A DNA stretch of 64,000 bases from Oceanospirillum sediminis (GTDB taxonomy: Bacteria; Pseudomonadota; Gammaproteobacteria; Pseudomonadales; Halomonadaceae), in NCBI RefSeq assembly GCF_014164585.1, contig NZ_JACJFM010000021.1, positions 25,326 through 89,325 of the forward strand, in the 5' to 3' direction. A program made the position numbers and the translations under genes. Positions 37,860 through 48,133 of this stretch are shown here, in pieces (the stretch's first letter is position 1; each line of letters begins with the position of its first letter). The notes beneath the pieces are model-generated. The model was given only the letters and a program-made list of their open reading frames with translations, searched no databases and had not been told where the DNA came from.

Positions 37860-37948
37860 TTCCGGTAAGAAAGAAACCGATTACCTGTTTGCCTGTCCAG
37901 GAGCGATTGTCTCGCCGGATCTCGCACAGGTTACAAGAGGATAAGTTT

Positions 37949-40522
37949 ATGCGTGTTGATCGTTTGACTGGCAAGCTGCAACAGGCTCTGGCTGATGCTC
38001 AATCAATGGCAGTAGGCCGCGATCATAATATGATGCACCCGGTTCATCTGGTGCTATCGATGATAGAACAGCGAGATGGTGCTGTTCGCCCACTGATTAT
38101 TCAGGCCGGAGGGGATTTCACTCGTTTACGCAATGAGCTGCGTGAACAACTGGAGTCTTTGCCGGTTGTGACCAACAACGATGGCCAGATTATGATGTCG
38201 CCTGAGTTGGGGCGTATTCTCAATCTGGCGGATAAAGAATCTCAGCAGCGTAAAGACCAGTATATCTCCAGTGAACTGATACTACTGGCAGCGGCTGCGG
38301 ACCAGAGTGATACCGGAAAAATTCTGCGTAACTGTGGTCTGACAAAAGACACACTAAGTGCTGCTATTGATCAGGTCCGGGGAGGACAGAGTGTGGATGA
38401 CCCGAATGCAGAAGAGCTTCGCCAGTCTCTGGATCGTTTCACGGTTGATCTGACCCAGAGAGCGCTGGATGGCAAACTGGATCCTGTGATTGGCCGTGAC
38501 GACGAGATTCGCCGTACTATTCAGGTGCTGCAGCGCCGTACCAAAAATAACCCGGTGCTGATTGGTGAGCCTGGTGTAGGTAAAACAGCCATTGTGGAAG
38601 GCCTGGCCCAGCGTATTATCAATGGTGAAGTGCCGGAAGGTCTGAAAAATAAACAGGTCCTATCGCTGGATATGGGGGCTCTGATTGCCGGAGCGAAGTA
38701 CCGGGGTGAATTTGAAGAGCGTTTGAAAGCGGTACTGAATGAACTGGCTAAGCAGGAAGGCCAGATCATCCTGTTCATCGATGAGCTGCATACCATGGTG
38801 GGTGCCGGTAAAGGTGATGGTGCGATGGATGCCGGTAATATGCTGAAACCGGCCCTGGCGCGGGGCGAACTGCATTGTGTCGGTGCAACGACACTGGATG
38901 AATACCGTCAGTACATCGAAAAAGATGCGGCTCTGGAGCGCCGTTTCCAGAAGGTTCAGGTCGATGAACCTAATGAAGAAGATACCATTGCGATTCTGCG
39001 TGGCCTGAAAGAGCGTTATGAGCTGCACCACGGGGTGGATATTACCGATAGTGCCCTGATTGCTGCTGCAAAGCTGTCTCAGCGCTATATCACGGATCGT
39101 CAGCTGCCGGATAAAGCCATTGATCTGATTGATGAAGCGGCTTCCAGAATTCGTATGGAGATGGATTCTAAACCGGAAGAGATGGATAAACTGGATCGCC
39201 GTCTGATTCAGCTGAAAATTGAACGGGAAGCCCTGAAAAAAGAAAGCGATGATGCTTCCCGTAAACGTCTGCTGCAGCTGGAAAGTATGATTAGCCAGCT
39301 GGAACGGGAATATGCTGATCTGGATGAAATCTGGAAAAGTGAAAAGTCCGCCGTTCAGGGTACACAGCAATTAAAGAGTGAACTGGAACAGGCTCGCCTG
39401 GATCTGGATGCGGCACGTCGTGAGGGTGATCTGGCTAAGATGTCGGAGATTCAGTACGGCATTATTCCTGATCTGGAGCGCAGCATGGAAATGGCGGCAC
39501 TGGAAGAACAGAAAGAAAGCCAGCTGCTGCGTAACCGGGTTTCGGATGAAGAAATTGCAGAAGTGGTCTCTAAGTGGACCGGGATTCCTGTGAGCAAGAT
39601 GCTGGAATCTGAGCGGGAAAAACTGCTTAAGATGGAAGAAGGTTTGCATCAGAGAGTGATTGGTCAGGAAGAAGCGGTGTCTGCAGTGTCTAATGCTGTG
39701 CGCCGTTCTCGTGCCGGACTGGCTGATCCGAACCGGCCAAATGGTTCTTTCCTCTTCCTTGGTCCGACCGGGGTCGGCAAAACTGAATTGTGTAAGGCAC
39801 TGGCGAAGTTTCTGTTTGATACTGAAGAGGCTATGGTGCGCATTGATATGTCTGAGTTTATGGAGAAGCACTCTGTAGCTCGTCTGATTGGTGCCCCCCC
39901 TGGGTATGTCGGTTATGAGGAAGGTGGCTATCTGACCGAAACAGTACGTCGTCGCCCTTATTCTGTCGTACTGCTGGACGAAGTCGAGAAAGCGCATCCG
40001 GATGTGTTTAACATCCTGTTGCAGGTGCTGGAAGATGGCCGCCTGACCGATGGTCAGGGACGTACTGTCGATTTCAGAAATACCGTGATTGTGATGACGT
40101 CTAATCTGGGATCGGATGTGATTCAGTCTCATGGCGGTAAAGATGAAGAATATGACCTGATGAAAGCTCAGGTGATGGATGTGGTTGCCAGTCATTTCCG
40201 TCCGGAGCTGGTCAATCGTATTGATGAAGTGGTGGTCTTCCATAGTCTGGGGCGTGATGCAGTAAAAGGTATCGCCCGCATTCAGCTGGAGCGCCTGCAA
40301 CAGCGTCTGGCCGAACGTGAGCTTAACCTGAGTATTGCGGATGATGCACTGGAACAGCTGGTTGAGGTTGGCTTTGATCCGGTTTATGGTGCCCGCCCGC
40401 TTAAAAGGGCAATGCAGCGCTGGATTGAGAACCCGCTGGCTCAGGAAATTCTGGCCGGTAAGTTTAATCCCGGATATACCATTCAGGTGATGCTGGAAGA
40501 TGGCGAGCTGATTTTCGCCTGA
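37949..40522 (+). CDS. clpB: Disaggregase ClpB
   Basis: An 857-residue AAA+ disaggregase that works with DnaK to rescue aggregated proteins. The N domain is at about 1-145. NBD1 has [13 protein letters not shown] near 206 and [12 protein letters not shown]. The long coiled-coil middle domain (about 405-525) distinguishes ClpB from ClpA/C. NBD2 has [14 protein letters not shown] near 605 and [13 protein letters not shown]. Length is the same as E. coli ClpB. The start MRVDRLTGK at 37949 has AGAGG nine bases upstream; 39 further in-frame codons upstream overlap the heat-shock promoter and are not translated. Confidence 0.98.
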   Translation: MRVDRLTGKLQQALADAQSMAVGRDHNMMHPVHLVLSMIEQRDGAVRPLIIQAGGDFTRLRNELREQLESLPVVTNNDGQIMMSPELGRILNLADKESQQRKDQYISSELILLAAAADQSDTGKILRNCGLTKDTLSAAIDQVRGGQSVDDPNAEELRQSLDRFTVDLTQRALDGKLDPVIGRDDEIRRTIQVLQRRTKNNPVLIGEPGVGKTAIVEGLAQRIINGEVPEGLKNKQVLSLDMGALIAGAKYRGEFEERLKAVLNELAKQEGQIILFIDELHTMVGAGKGDGAMDAGNMLKPALARGELHCVGATTLDEYRQYIEKDAALERRFQKVQVDEPNEEDTIAILRGLKERYELHHGVDITDSALIAAAKLSQRYITDRQLPDKAIDLIDEAASRIRMEMDSKPEEMDKLDRRLIQLKIEREALKKESDDASRKRLLQLESMISQLEREYADLDEIWKSEKSAVQGTQQLKSELEQARLDLDAARREGDLAKMSEIQYGIIPDLERSMEMAALEEQKESQLLRNRVSDEEIAEVVSKWTGIPVSKMLESEREKLLKMEEGLHQRVIGQEEAVSAVSNAVRRSRAGLADPNRPNGSFLFLGPTGVGKTELCKALAKFLFDTEEAMVRIDMSEFMEKHSVARLIGAPPGYVGYEEGGYLTETVRRRPYSVVLLDEVEKAHPDVFNILLQVLEDGRLTDGQGRTVDFRNTVIVMTSNLGSDVIQSHGGKDEEYDLMKAQVMDVVASHFRPELVNRIDEVVVFHSLGRDAVKGIARIQLERLQQRLAERELNLSIADDALEQLVEVGFDPVYGARPLKRAMQRWIENPLAQEILAGKFNPGYTIQVMLEDGELIFA

Positions 40523-40530
40523 TCATAAAA

Positions 40531-40561
40531 AAACGGCACCCTTATGAGGTGCCGTTTTTTT
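40531..40561. terminator. clpB terminator (shared with the malic enzyme gene)
   Basis: The stem AAACGGCACC / GGTGCCGTTT with a 7-base loop, followed by Ts, begins eight bases after the clpB stop. The flanking As suit termination of the converging malic enzyme gene too. Confidence 0.92.
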
Positions 40562-40625
40562 TGTGCCGGAGCATCAGCCGTTCAGGCTGGCTCCCCACAT
40601 AATTCTGTGTTACAGACAGGCTATC

Positions 40626-41870
40626 TTACAGAGGGTAGTGCTCAGGGTATGGCAGACGTGCTACACCAGAGTCAACCGCTGCTTTAGCTACTGCAGCAGA
40701 TACTGCACCCAGCAGGCGGGAGTCCGTTGGCTTAGGAATGATGTAGTCCGGACCGAACTCCAGCTGAACACCATCGTAAGCATCGATCACTTCCTGAGTC
40801 ACAGGCTCTTTCGCCAGGTCTTTGATCGCGTGTGCTGCTGCTACTTTCATCTCTTCGTTGATGCGTGCTGCACGTACGTCCAGAGCGCCACGGAAGATGA
40901 ATGGGAAGCCCAGTACGTTGTTTACCTGGTTTGGATAGTCGGAACGACCTGTTGCCATGATCAGGTCATCACGGGTCGCGTTCGCCAGTTCAGGACTGAT
41001 TTCCGGATCAGGGTTTGAGCAGGCGAATACAATTGGCTTAGGCGCCATTTTCGCCAGTTGCTCGGCGCTCAGCAGGTCAGGGCCGGACAGACCAACAAAT
41101 ACATCTGCACCGTCAATCGCATCATCCAGAGTACGCTTATCCGTATCGTTTGCAAACATCGCTTTGTACTGGTTCAGATCATCACGACCGGTGTGGATAA
41201 CACCTTTACGATCCAGCATGTAGATATTTTCAGTTTTTACGCCACAGCTCACCAGCAGTTTCATACAGGCAATTGCAGCAGCACCTGCACCCAGGCATAC
41301 AATGCTGGCTTCTTCGATGCGCTTACCCTGGATTTCCAGTGCGTTCAGCATGCCGGCTGCTGTTACAATTGCAGTGCCATGCTGGTCATCGTGGAATACA
41401 GGAATATCGCATTGCTCAATCAGTGTGCGTTCAATTTCAAAACACTCAGGTGCTTTGATATCTTCCAGATTGATGCCACCATAAGTGTCAGCAATACGCG
41501 CCACTGTATCAATGAAAGCCTGAGGGCTTTCTGCATTGACTTCTACATCAACAGAGTTGATGTTAGCGAAACGTTTGAACAGCAGGCTCTTGCCTTCCAT
41601 GACTGGCTTACTGGCCAGTGGTCCCAGGTTACCCAGGCCCAGAATGGCACTACCGTCAGAAATTACCGCAACCAGGTTACCTTTCCCTGTGTAGCGATAG
41701 GCATTTTCAGGATCCTTTGCAATTTCGCGAACAGGCTCCGCAACACCAGGGCTGTATGCCAGGGACAGGTCACGGGCTGTTTCGGCTGGCGTGCTAATCT
41801 CAATACTCAGCTTTCCAGGAGTAGGATTAGCATGATAGTCCAGCGCGGCTTGTTTCAATGTGTCTGACAT
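40626..41870 (-). CDS. maeB: NAD(P)-dependent malic enzyme, short form
   Basis: A 414-residue malic enzyme that decarboxylates malate to pyruvate. The catalytic domain has SLAYSPGVAEPVREI, YRYTGKGNLVAVISDGSA and LEDIKAPECFEIE, with HDDQHGTAIVTAAG next. The NAD(P) domain has VCLGAGAAAIACMKL. It lacks the C-terminal phosphotransacetylase domain of E. coli MaeB and corresponds to the short bacterial form found next to rpmE-priA in Pseudomonas. Cofactor preference cannot be settled by eye; the symbol follows the domain family. Confidence 0.9.
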   Translation of the reverse strand: MSDTLKQAALDYHANPTPGKLSIEISTPAETARDLSLAYSPGVAEPVREIAKDPENAYRYTGKGNLVAVISDGSAILGLGNLGPLASKPVMEGKSLLFKRFANINSVDVEVNAESPQAFIDTVARIADTYGGINLEDIKAPECFEIERTLIEQCDIPVFHDDQHGTAIVTAAGMLNALEIQGKRIEEASIVCLGAGAAAIACMKLLVSCGVKTENIYMLDRKGVIHTGRDDLNQYKAMFANDTDKRTLDDAIDGADVFVGLSGPDLLSAEQLAKMAPKPIVFACSNPDPEISPELANATRDDLIMATGRSDYPNQVNNVLGFPFIFRGALDVRAARINEEMKVAAAHAIKDLAKEPVTQEVIDAYDGVQLEFGPDYIIPKPTDSRLLGAVSAAVAKAAVDSGVARLPYPEHYPL

Positions 41871-42064
41871 TTTTATATGTTCCGGTTGTTAGGGTTTAGC
41901 ACACCAGAGCATATAGAAAAAAAACCGCACGAACAAGGCGACAAATGAACAAATGTCAAAGAACTTTTTTTACAAAAAAACGCTCGTTTTATTCTGAAAA
42001 ATACTATCCAAATCAGGGTGTTGTAAAATGACTACGCAGATGCGAAAGCACTTTTTACAGGCAT

Positions 42065-42095
42065 AAAAAAAGCACCCTTAAGGGTGCTTTTTTTA
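42065..42095. terminator. rpmE terminator
   Basis: A near-perfect palindrome AAAAAAGCACCCTTAAGGG and its T-rich complement lies 17 bases after the rpmE stop on the minus strand. It is symmetrical, so it would stop transcription in both directions. Confidence 0.88.
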
Positions 42096-42111
42096 TTGTT
42101 CATACAACGTA

Positions 42112-42324
42112 TTAGCGGCTCAGGCGGCCAGCAAAACGCTGCTTGAACTTATCGATACGACCACCAGTAGAAGCCTGCTTCTGCTTACCCGTGTAGAAAG
42201 GGTGGCACTGGGAGCATACGTCAACGTGCAGATCGTTGCCCAGAGTTGAGCTCAGCTCAAACGTGTGGCCACAGGTGCAGGTTGCTTTAATTGCAGCGTA
42301 TTCAGGATGGATACCTTGTTTCAT
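42112..42324 (-). CDS. rpmE: 50S ribosomal protein bL31 (zinc-binding form)
   Basis: A 70-residue bL31 beginning [16 protein letters not shown]. Four cysteines (CTCG at 16 and 18, CSQC at 37 and 40) mark the zinc-containing C+ form, in contrast to the zinc-free paralogue YkgM that many bacteria induce in zinc shortage. GAGG lies nine bases upstream of the ATG. It is divergent from priA, as in E. coli and Pseudomonas. Confidence 0.97.
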   Translation of the reverse strand: MKQGIHPEYAAIKATCTCGHTFELSSTLGNDLHVDVCSQCHPFYTGKQKQASTGGRIDKFKQRFAGRLSR

Positions 42325-42484
42325 GGGTAATAACCTCTATCTGGTCTGAACCGCCACCTGATCTTTTGCCAGGCACCGTTCAGGGTTATGAATAAACCGG
42401 TTAACTTACATGTTTCAGACAGTATGAGACATGTAAGAGGGTGAGGCATAATAACAGAGTTTTTCTTATAGGCAAGAGGCTTGT

Positions 42485-44749
42485 ATGTCTTCATTATTTG
42501 AAGATGATCTTCCAGTGATTCGGGTAGCATTACCCGTTCCTTTAAGACGTTGTTTTGATTATGTTCTTCCCCCGCGTCTGCAGAACCATTATCTGCCACT
42601 GGGGGCGCGTGTCCGGGTGCCTTATCGTAACAAAGAACTGATTGGTGTCATTATGCAGCGTCAGGTAGTACCCGAAATAGAGCCTGAAAAGTTGCGCCCG
42701 GTATCCGACTTGCTGGATGACGGAGCTTTGCTCAGTGACGATCAGCTGAAACTGGCTCAATGGCTGGCCAGATATTGCCATGCACCGGTTGGTGAGGTTG
42801 TCAGTCTGATGTTGCCCCCTTTATTAAGACAGGGTGGTGTAGCCCATATTCAGGAAGAAGCCTACTGGCAGTTAACACTCAGCGGTCGCCAGCTGGACCC
42901 GGCGGATATGAAAAGGGCAACCAGACAGGCAGCGCTACTGACAGAATTACAAAAACATGAGCAACCGGTCGCGGCATCTGTCTTAAGGGCTCTGGGGTTT
43001 ACTCAGAGTCAGATGACGGCTCTGGAAGATAAAGGGCTGGCCCGGTACGAGATGCAGACCCGGCAGGCACCGGAGCTGAAACAAGCGCCGAAGCGTGCAG
43101 TGCTGGCCCAGCTTTCTTTGCCCCTGAATGATGAACAGGCCCATGCCGTATCCCATGTTTCAGGATTGCTTCATTGTAATAATACCAGCCTGCTGCAGGG
43201 GGTAACGGGTAGCGGAAAAACGGAAGTCTATCTGCAGATTGCTGAAGCTGCGCTGAAAAAAGGGCAACAGGTTCTGGTTCTGGTACCTGAAATTGGTCTG
43301 GCACCTCAGACTGTAGAGCGATTCAGACAGCGTTTTTCGGTCCCTGTTCTGACATTTCATTCCGGATTGAATGATAAAGAACGTCTGGATGCCTGGTTGC
43401 TGAGTCGCAATGGTAAAGCCGGAGTCCTGATTGGTACTCGTTCTGCGGTACTGACACCTTTTAAAGATCTGGGACTGATCATTGTTGATGAAGAGCACGA
43501 TGCTTCTTATAAACAGGGGGATGGCGTACGCTATTCAGCCAGGGATGCAGCCGTTGTCCGGGGGAGTATGCTATCGATTCCTGTATTACTAGGCTCCGCA
43601 ACGCCATCTCTGGAGAGCTTGTATAACGCCAGGGAGGGCCGTTACAGCTGGCTGAAACTGAATCAGAGGGCGGAGAAGGCCAGTCAGTTACCAGAGGTTT
43701 ATCTGCATGATATTAAGACCCGGCGTATGCAAAGTGGTCTGGATGCCGGGTTAATTCCTGTGATCAGCAGCCACCTGGAGCAGGGAGGACAGGTACTGGT
43801 GTTTATTAATCGGCGGGGGTTCTCTCCTGCACTGATGTGTCACGAATGTGGCTGGCTGGCGCAATGTGAACAGTGTGATGCCCGTATGACACTGCATAAA
43901 GAACCTCCTCGATTACATTGTCATCACTGCGACAACATTCAACCGATTCCAAAGATCTGTCCGAACTGTTTCCATGCTGAACTGAAGCCAGTTGGCAGCG
44001 GTACTGAGCGCACGGAAGAAGTACTGGAGCAGGCGTTCAGTGACTGGCCGGTTTATCGTATTGACCGGGATAGCGTCAGCAGGAAAGGAGCTATGGAAAA
44101 GGTGCTGGCAAAAATCCATACCGGTGAGCCCTGCGTGCTGGTGGGTACACAGATGCTGGCAAAAGGGCATCATTTCCCGGAAGTATCTCTGGTGGTGGTG
44201 CTTGATGCGGACGGTGGGTTTTACAGTGCCGATTTTCGTGGTCTGGAACGTATGGGACAATTGCTGACCCAGGTTGCGGGCCGGGCAGGCCGGGCCAGCC
44301 GTAGAGGGAAAGTGGTTGTGCAGACTCATCATTCTGAAGATGAACTGCTGGCTTTGCTGGCCGGACATGATTATCCGGAGTTTTCACAGCGCCTGCTGGA
44401 ACAGAGAGAAGAGGGACTTCTTCCACCTTATACCTACATGGCGTTATTGCGTGCTGAATCCCATCGGGTTCAGGATGTAGACAGTTTTCTGCAGAATGTT
44501 CTCCAGACGACCCGGACATGGGGACAGCAGCCGGATATACAGCTGTCTGATGAAGTGGAGGTAACAGGCCCTATGCCTGCACCGATGGAACGTCGCAATG
44601 GCCGTTATCACATGCAGGTCTGGCTGCAATCCCCACGCCGGGCCAGTTTGCATTCCAGGCTGGATCTGCTGGTACAGGCAATTGAGGCTGAACCTCTGAG
44701 CAGGAAAGTACGCTGGTCACTGGATGTCGATCCTCAGGAGATGCTGTAG
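42485..44749 (+). CDS. priA: Primosomal replication-restart helicase PriA
   Basis: A 754-residue 3'-5' DNA helicase that reloads the replisome at collapsed forks. The N-terminal 3' DNA-binding domain (about 1-110) is followed by the helicase core: QGVTGSGKTEVYLQ near 236, VDEEHDASYKQGDGVRYSARD near 335 and GSATPSLES. The zinc region has paired cysteines (CHECGWLAQCEQCDARM, then CHHCDN and CPNC). GTQMLAKGHHFPEVSLV and GRAGRASRRG complete the motor. It is divergent from rpmE. Confidence 0.97.
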   Translation: MSSLFEDDLPVIRVALPVPLRRCFDYVLPPRLQNHYLPLGARVRVPYRNKELIGVIMQRQVVPEIEPEKLRPVSDLLDDGALLSDDQLKLAQWLARYCHAPVGEVVSLMLPPLLRQGGVAHIQEEAYWQLTLSGRQLDPADMKRATRQAALLTELQKHEQPVAASVLRALGFTQSQMTALEDKGLARYEMQTRQAPELKQAPKRAVLAQLSLPLNDEQAHAVSHVSGLLHCNNTSLLQGVTGSGKTEVYLQIAEAALKKGQQVLVLVPEIGLAPQTVERFRQRFSVPVLTFHSGLNDKERLDAWLLSRNGKAGVLIGTRSAVLTPFKDLGLIIVDEEHDASYKQGDGVRYSARDAAVVRGSMLSIPVLLGSATPSLESLYNAREGRYSWLKLNQRAEKASQLPEVYLHDIKTRRMQSGLDAGLIPVISSHLEQGGQVLVFINRRGFSPALMCHECGWLAQCEQCDARMTLHKEPPRLHCHHCDNIQPIPKICPNCFHAELKPVGSGTERTEEVLEQAFSDWPVYRIDRDSVSRKGAMEKVLAKIHTGEPCVLVGTQMLAKGHHFPEVSLVVVLDADGGFYSADFRGLERMGQLLTQVAGRAGRASRRGKVVVQTHHSEDELLALLAGHDYPEFSQRLLEQREEGLLPPYTYMALLRAESHRVQDVDSFLQNVLQTTRTWGQQPDIQLSDEVEVTGPMPAPMERRNGRYHMQVWLQSPRRASLHSRLDLLVQAIEAEPLSRKVRWSLDVDPQEML

Positions 44750-44979
44750 GGCGCGTTTAGGGAGAGCGACTCAGGCTGGTATGGCCTGACTGAACTGCAG
44801 ATATCTTTGCTGCAATGAAAACATTAATCAGGACAAAGGCTTAGCGGGTCTCAGATGATTTGCCCAAAAATAGCTCAACTTTACGGTTAACAGCAGCAGT
44901 AATAAAGACGATAATACTCCGTTATATTTTTTAACGGGTATTGCCCTTTTCCATATTTGGTTAACAGATCCGGATCAAA

Positions 44980-46740
44980 ATGAAAGAACATATTGCAGAA
45001 TTAATTGGTGCCGCTATTGAAACCCTGAAACAGCAGGAAGTGCTGCCTGCTGATCTGACGCCGCGAATCATGGTGGAAAATACCCGTGACAAATCCCATG
45101 GTGATTTCGCAACGAACGTCGCTCTGATGCTGGCTAAACAGGCGGGTTGCGCACCTCGTGATCTGGCTCAGAAACTGGTTGATGCTCTGCCTGAGAGCGC
45201 TAATGTCACTCAGGTTGATATTGCAGGTCCGGGTTTTATTAACTTCTTTGCCAGTGCTGCGACGATCACTGCGGTAGTGGGTAAGGTACTGTCTGAGAAA
45301 GATCAATATGGCCTGAGTCAGGCGGGACAGAAGCAAAAAATCCAGGTGGAATTCGTTTCTGCTAACCCAACCGGTCCTCTGCATGTGGGGCATGGTCGTG
45401 GTGCGGCTTACGGTGCGACGGTCTCTGATCTGCTGGCTGCGGCAGGTTTCGATGTTCATCGTGAGTACTACGTGAATGATGCAGGTCGTCAGATGGATAT
45501 TCTGGCAACCAGCGTGTGGCTACGTTATCTGGAAAACAATGGCGAAAGCTTTGACTTCCCAAGTAACGGCTATAAAGGTGATTATATCCGTGATATCGCC
45601 GCTAAAGTTCAGGCCCGGTTTGAAACGTCTCTGGTTAAAGCAGCGGCTGATGTTTTTGCCGGTGTACCGACTGATGAACCTCAGGGCGGTGATAAAGAAG
45701 CTCATATCGATGGTCTGATCGCGCAAGCTAAAGCCTTGCTGGGTGAAGACGGTTACGAGCAGGTCTTTGATATAGCACTGGAAGATATCCGTGGTGATAT
45801 CGAAAATGATCTGGGCGAGTTTGGGGTTAAATATGAGGAATGGTTCTCCGAGCGCTCTCTGACCCGTGGTGGTGATGTTGAGGTGGCGCTGAAGAAGCTG
45901 ACTGATGCGGGACATATCTATGAAGAGAACGGTGCTCAGTGGTTCCGCTCTACTGCATTTGGTGATGATAAAGATCGTTGTGTGGTTCGCGATAATGGTA
46001 TGACGACTTACTTTGCGTCCGATATTGCCTACATGCACAACAAGTTTGAGCGTGGTTTTGACAAGGTGTTGTACCTGTTTGGTGCTGATCACCACGGTTA
46101 CCTGCCACGACTGAAAGCGGTGTGTCAGGCGCTGGGTTATTCTCTGGATAAGCTGGACTTCCGTCTGGTACAGTTTGCCATTCTGTACCGTGGTTCCGAG
46201 CGTGTACAGATGTCCACCCGTTCCGGTTCCTTTGTGACGCTGCGTGAGCTGCGTGATGAGGTGGGTAACGATGCGGCACGTTTCTTCTACGTGAGCCGTA
46301 AGTCCGATCAGCATATGGACTTCGATCTGGATCTGGCGAAATCCCAGTCCAAAGACAATCCTGTTTACTATATTCAGTACGCTCATGCCCGTGCTTGTAG
46401 TGTCATGCGTAAGCTGGCTGAACATGACTGGAGTTTTGATCAGGCTGCAGGGCTGGCGGCACTGGAAAAACTGGACAGCGATTATGAGAAAGATCTGATG
46501 GTCGCACTGGCCCGTTACCCTGAGGTGCTGGAAAGTTGTGCTCTGAACTATGAGCCGCACGTTATGGCGCAGTATCTGAAAGATCTGGCCAGCGATTTCC
46601 ACTCATGCTACAACGCGCTGAAAGTGCTGGAAGACGATGCCCAAATCCGTAATGCCCGTCTGGCTCTGGGCGAGGCTGTCCGTCAGGTGCTGGCTAATGG
46701 CCTGAAATTACTGGGCGTGAGCGCACCAGAGGAGATGTAA
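44980..46740 (+). CDS. argS: Arginyl-tRNA synthetase
   Basis: A 586-residue class I synthetase. The HIGH motif reads HVGHGRGAA near residue 130. The KMSKS position is replaced by [11 protein letters not shown] near 410, the usual bacterial ArgRS form. The C-terminal DALR anticodon-binding domain begins with [12 protein letters not shown]. It lies three bases before the SPOR-domain gene, forming a likely two-gene unit behind priA. Confidence 0.97.
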   Translation: MKEHIAELIGAAIETLKQQEVLPADLTPRIMVENTRDKSHGDFATNVALMLAKQAGCAPRDLAQKLVDALPESANVTQVDIAGPGFINFFASAATITAVVGKVLSEKDQYGLSQAGQKQKIQVEFVSANPTGPLHVGHGRGAAYGATVSDLLAAAGFDVHREYYVNDAGRQMDILATSVWLRYLENNGESFDFPSNGYKGDYIRDIAAKVQARFETSLVKAAADVFAGVPTDEPQGGDKEAHIDGLIAQAKALLGEDGYEQVFDIALEDIRGDIENDLGEFGVKYEEWFSERSLTRGGDVEVALKKLTDAGHIYEENGAQWFRSTAFGDDKDRCVVRDNGMTTYFASDIAYMHNKFERGFDKVLYLFGADHHGYLPRLKAVCQALGYSLDKLDFRLVQFAILYRGSERVQMSTRSGSFVTLRELRDEVGNDAARFFYVSRKSDQHMDFDLDLAKSQSKDNPVYYIQYAHARACSVMRKLAEHDWSFDQAAGLAALEKLDSDYEKDLMVALARYPEVLESCALNYEPHVMAQYLKDLASDFHSCYNALKVLEDDAQIRNARLALGEAVRQVLANGLKLLGVSAPEEM

Positions 46741-46743
46741 GTT

Positions 46744-47331
46744 ATGAGCAGGGACTTCGCCAATAAATCATCTGCTAATCGTGCCAGTGCTTCACCTAAG
46801 CCAAAGGCACCTGATCCACAGGAGGTCGCTCAGCGTAAAGAGCTGCCTGCCTGGAGCTGGCTGATTTTTGGCGTAGTTCTTGGATTTGGTCTGGCACGCT
46901 TTCTGGATGAAGATAAACCGGTTCCGGAGATCCCTCCTGCGCCTGTAACGGAACAGGCACCGCTACCGGCACCCGCTGTCAGTGAGCAAAACAGTGACAG
47001 TGAAGAACGTAAGCGCTTTGACTTCTATAATCTGCTGCCTCAGCAGGAAGTCACTATGGAAGAAGTGCCGGAATATAAATCGACTCCGCGTGATGCGGAA
47101 AACCTGCCCAGCTACATGCTGCAGGTGGGGTCGTTTAAATCCAGAGCTGATGCGGAGCGTTTCAGCGAAGGTCTGAAGCGTAAAAAATATAGCCCTGTGA
47201 TTGCTGAATCGTCTAATGGCTGGCACCGGGTTCGCATAGGTCCGTTTAAAGGGCGTCGTGAGCTGAATAAGGCTCAGAATGATATGTCCCGTTCCGGTAT
47301 TCAGTCCCTGCTGATTCGTTTGCCGCAATAA
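46744..47331 (+). CDS. ftsN: SPOR-domain cell-division protein (FtsN-like)
   Basis: A 195-residue bitopic inner-membrane protein. A basic, proline-containing cytoplasmic segment precedes one membrane helix near residues 38-55 (WSWLIFGVVLGFGLARFL). A Pro/Ala-rich linker follows, then a SPOR domain at about 118-193 (YMLQVGSFKSRADAERFSEGL and WHRVRIGPFKGRRELNKAQ) that binds denuded peptidoglycan at the septum. It is shorter than E. coli FtsN (319) but occupies the ftsN position between argS/priA and hslVU, as in Pseudomonas. Whether it is the essential FtsN is inferred. Confidence 0.82.
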   Translation: MSRDFANKSSANRASASPKPKAPDPQEVAQRKELPAWSWLIFGVVLGFGLARFLDEDKPVPEIPPAPVTEQAPLPAPAVSEQNSDSEERKRFDFYNLLPQQEVTMEEVPEYKSTPRDAENLPSYMLQVGSFKSRADAERFSEGLKRKKYSPVIAESSNGWHRVRIGPFKGRRELNKAQNDMSRSGIQSLLIRLPQ

Positions 47332-47463
47332 CAGGCAAAGTCCTGACTTTACTGCTTTGATACTTTTTTGTTGTTTCCGGGGCTGTGATTCAGTGATCAC
47401 GGCCCCGTAACCCTCTGTTATCGCTTTAATCTGCTGTTATGCTCTGTTATTCACAGATGATGA

Positions 47464-47492
47464 GTTGAAATCTGTGGATTGAACACCATTTA
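47464..47492 (+). promoter_or_regulatory. Sigma-32-type heat-shock promoter of hslVU
   Basis: GTTGAAA (47464-47470), a 13-base spacer and CACCATTTA (47484-47492) match the sigma-32 consensus well. It is about 85 bases before the hslV start. Upstream, an imperfect hairpin (GGGGCTGTGA / TCACGGCCCC) ends the argS-ftsN unit. Confidence 0.78.
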
Positions 47493-47574
47493 CTCTATCT
47501 GTTTATGGGATTTTGTTATCCCTGTTTTACAATGACAGGCAAAGGCTTTTCCTTTGCTTTGACTGGAGTATCAG

Positions 47575-48099
47575 ATGACTACTATTGTAGCTGTGCGTCG
47601 TGATAATCAGGTGGTTTTAGCCGGAGACGGTCAGGTTTCTCTGGGCAATACAGTGATGAAAGGTAATGCCCGCAAAGTACGTCGTTTATATCGTAATCAG
47701 GTACTGGCTGGTTTTGCAGGCGGTACGGCGGACGCTTTTACCCTGTTTGAGCGATTTGAAGCGCAGCTGGAGAAGCACCAGGGTCAGCTGGTCCGTGCCG
47801 CAGTAGAAATGGCAAAAGACTGGCGTACTGACCGGGCTTTAAGACGTCTGGAAGCTATGCTGATTGTGGCAGATAAAACAGCCTCTCTGGTAATTTCAGG
47901 AACCGGAGATGTAGTTGAGCCGGAACATGGGGTTGTTGCGATTGGCTCTGGCGGTAATTTTGCTCTGGCAGCTGCTCGTGCACTGCACGAAAATACTGAA
48001 CTAACTGCACTTGAAGTAGCTGAGAAAAGTCTGGAACTGGCCGGTGATATTTGTGTCTTTACCAATCACTCCCGCACTATTGAAGAACTTAGCTGGTAA
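47575..48099 (+). CDS. hslV: ATP-dependent protease subunit HslV
   Basis: A 174-residue proteasome-like peptidase that forms double hexamers. After removal of Met1 the catalytic Thr is N-terminal ([10 protein letters not shown]). [21 protein letters not shown] and [15 protein letters not shown] are diagnostic. GGAG lies seven bases before the ATG. It is the first gene of hslVU, 34 bases before hslU, behind a heat-shock promoter. Confidence 0.98.
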   Translation: MTTIVAVRRDNQVVLAGDGQVSLGNTVMKGNARKVRRLYRNQVLAGFAGGTADAFTLFERFEAQLEKHQGQLVRAAVEMAKDWRTDRALRRLEAMLIVADKTASLVISGTGDVVEPEHGVVAIGSGGNFALAAARALHENTELTALEVAEKSLELAGDICVFTNHSRTIEELSW

Positions 48100-48133
48100 T
48101 CACCGGATCAACATTTAACGGAAGAGATAAATT

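Noticed and set aside
37832..37948. Upstream extension of clpB by 39 codons
   Set aside because: The stretch contains the heat-shock promoter, and AGAGG points to the ATG at 37949, which gives the standard N-terminus.
38660..40300. Two long minus-strand open frames inside clpB
   Set aside because: Both are antisense to an intact 857-residue ClpB and show no recognisable protein features.
41058..41867. Plus-strand open frame opposite the malic enzyme (269 codons)
   Set aside because: The malic enzyme is complete on the minus strand; the opposite frame is Cys/Phe/Gln-rich without motifs.
45520..46602. Long minus-strand open frame inside argS (360 codons)
   Set aside because: It lies wholly within a well-supported synthetase gene, is rich in His/Thr/Gln and Ile typical of the reverse complement of coding DNA, and has no family motif or ribosome site.
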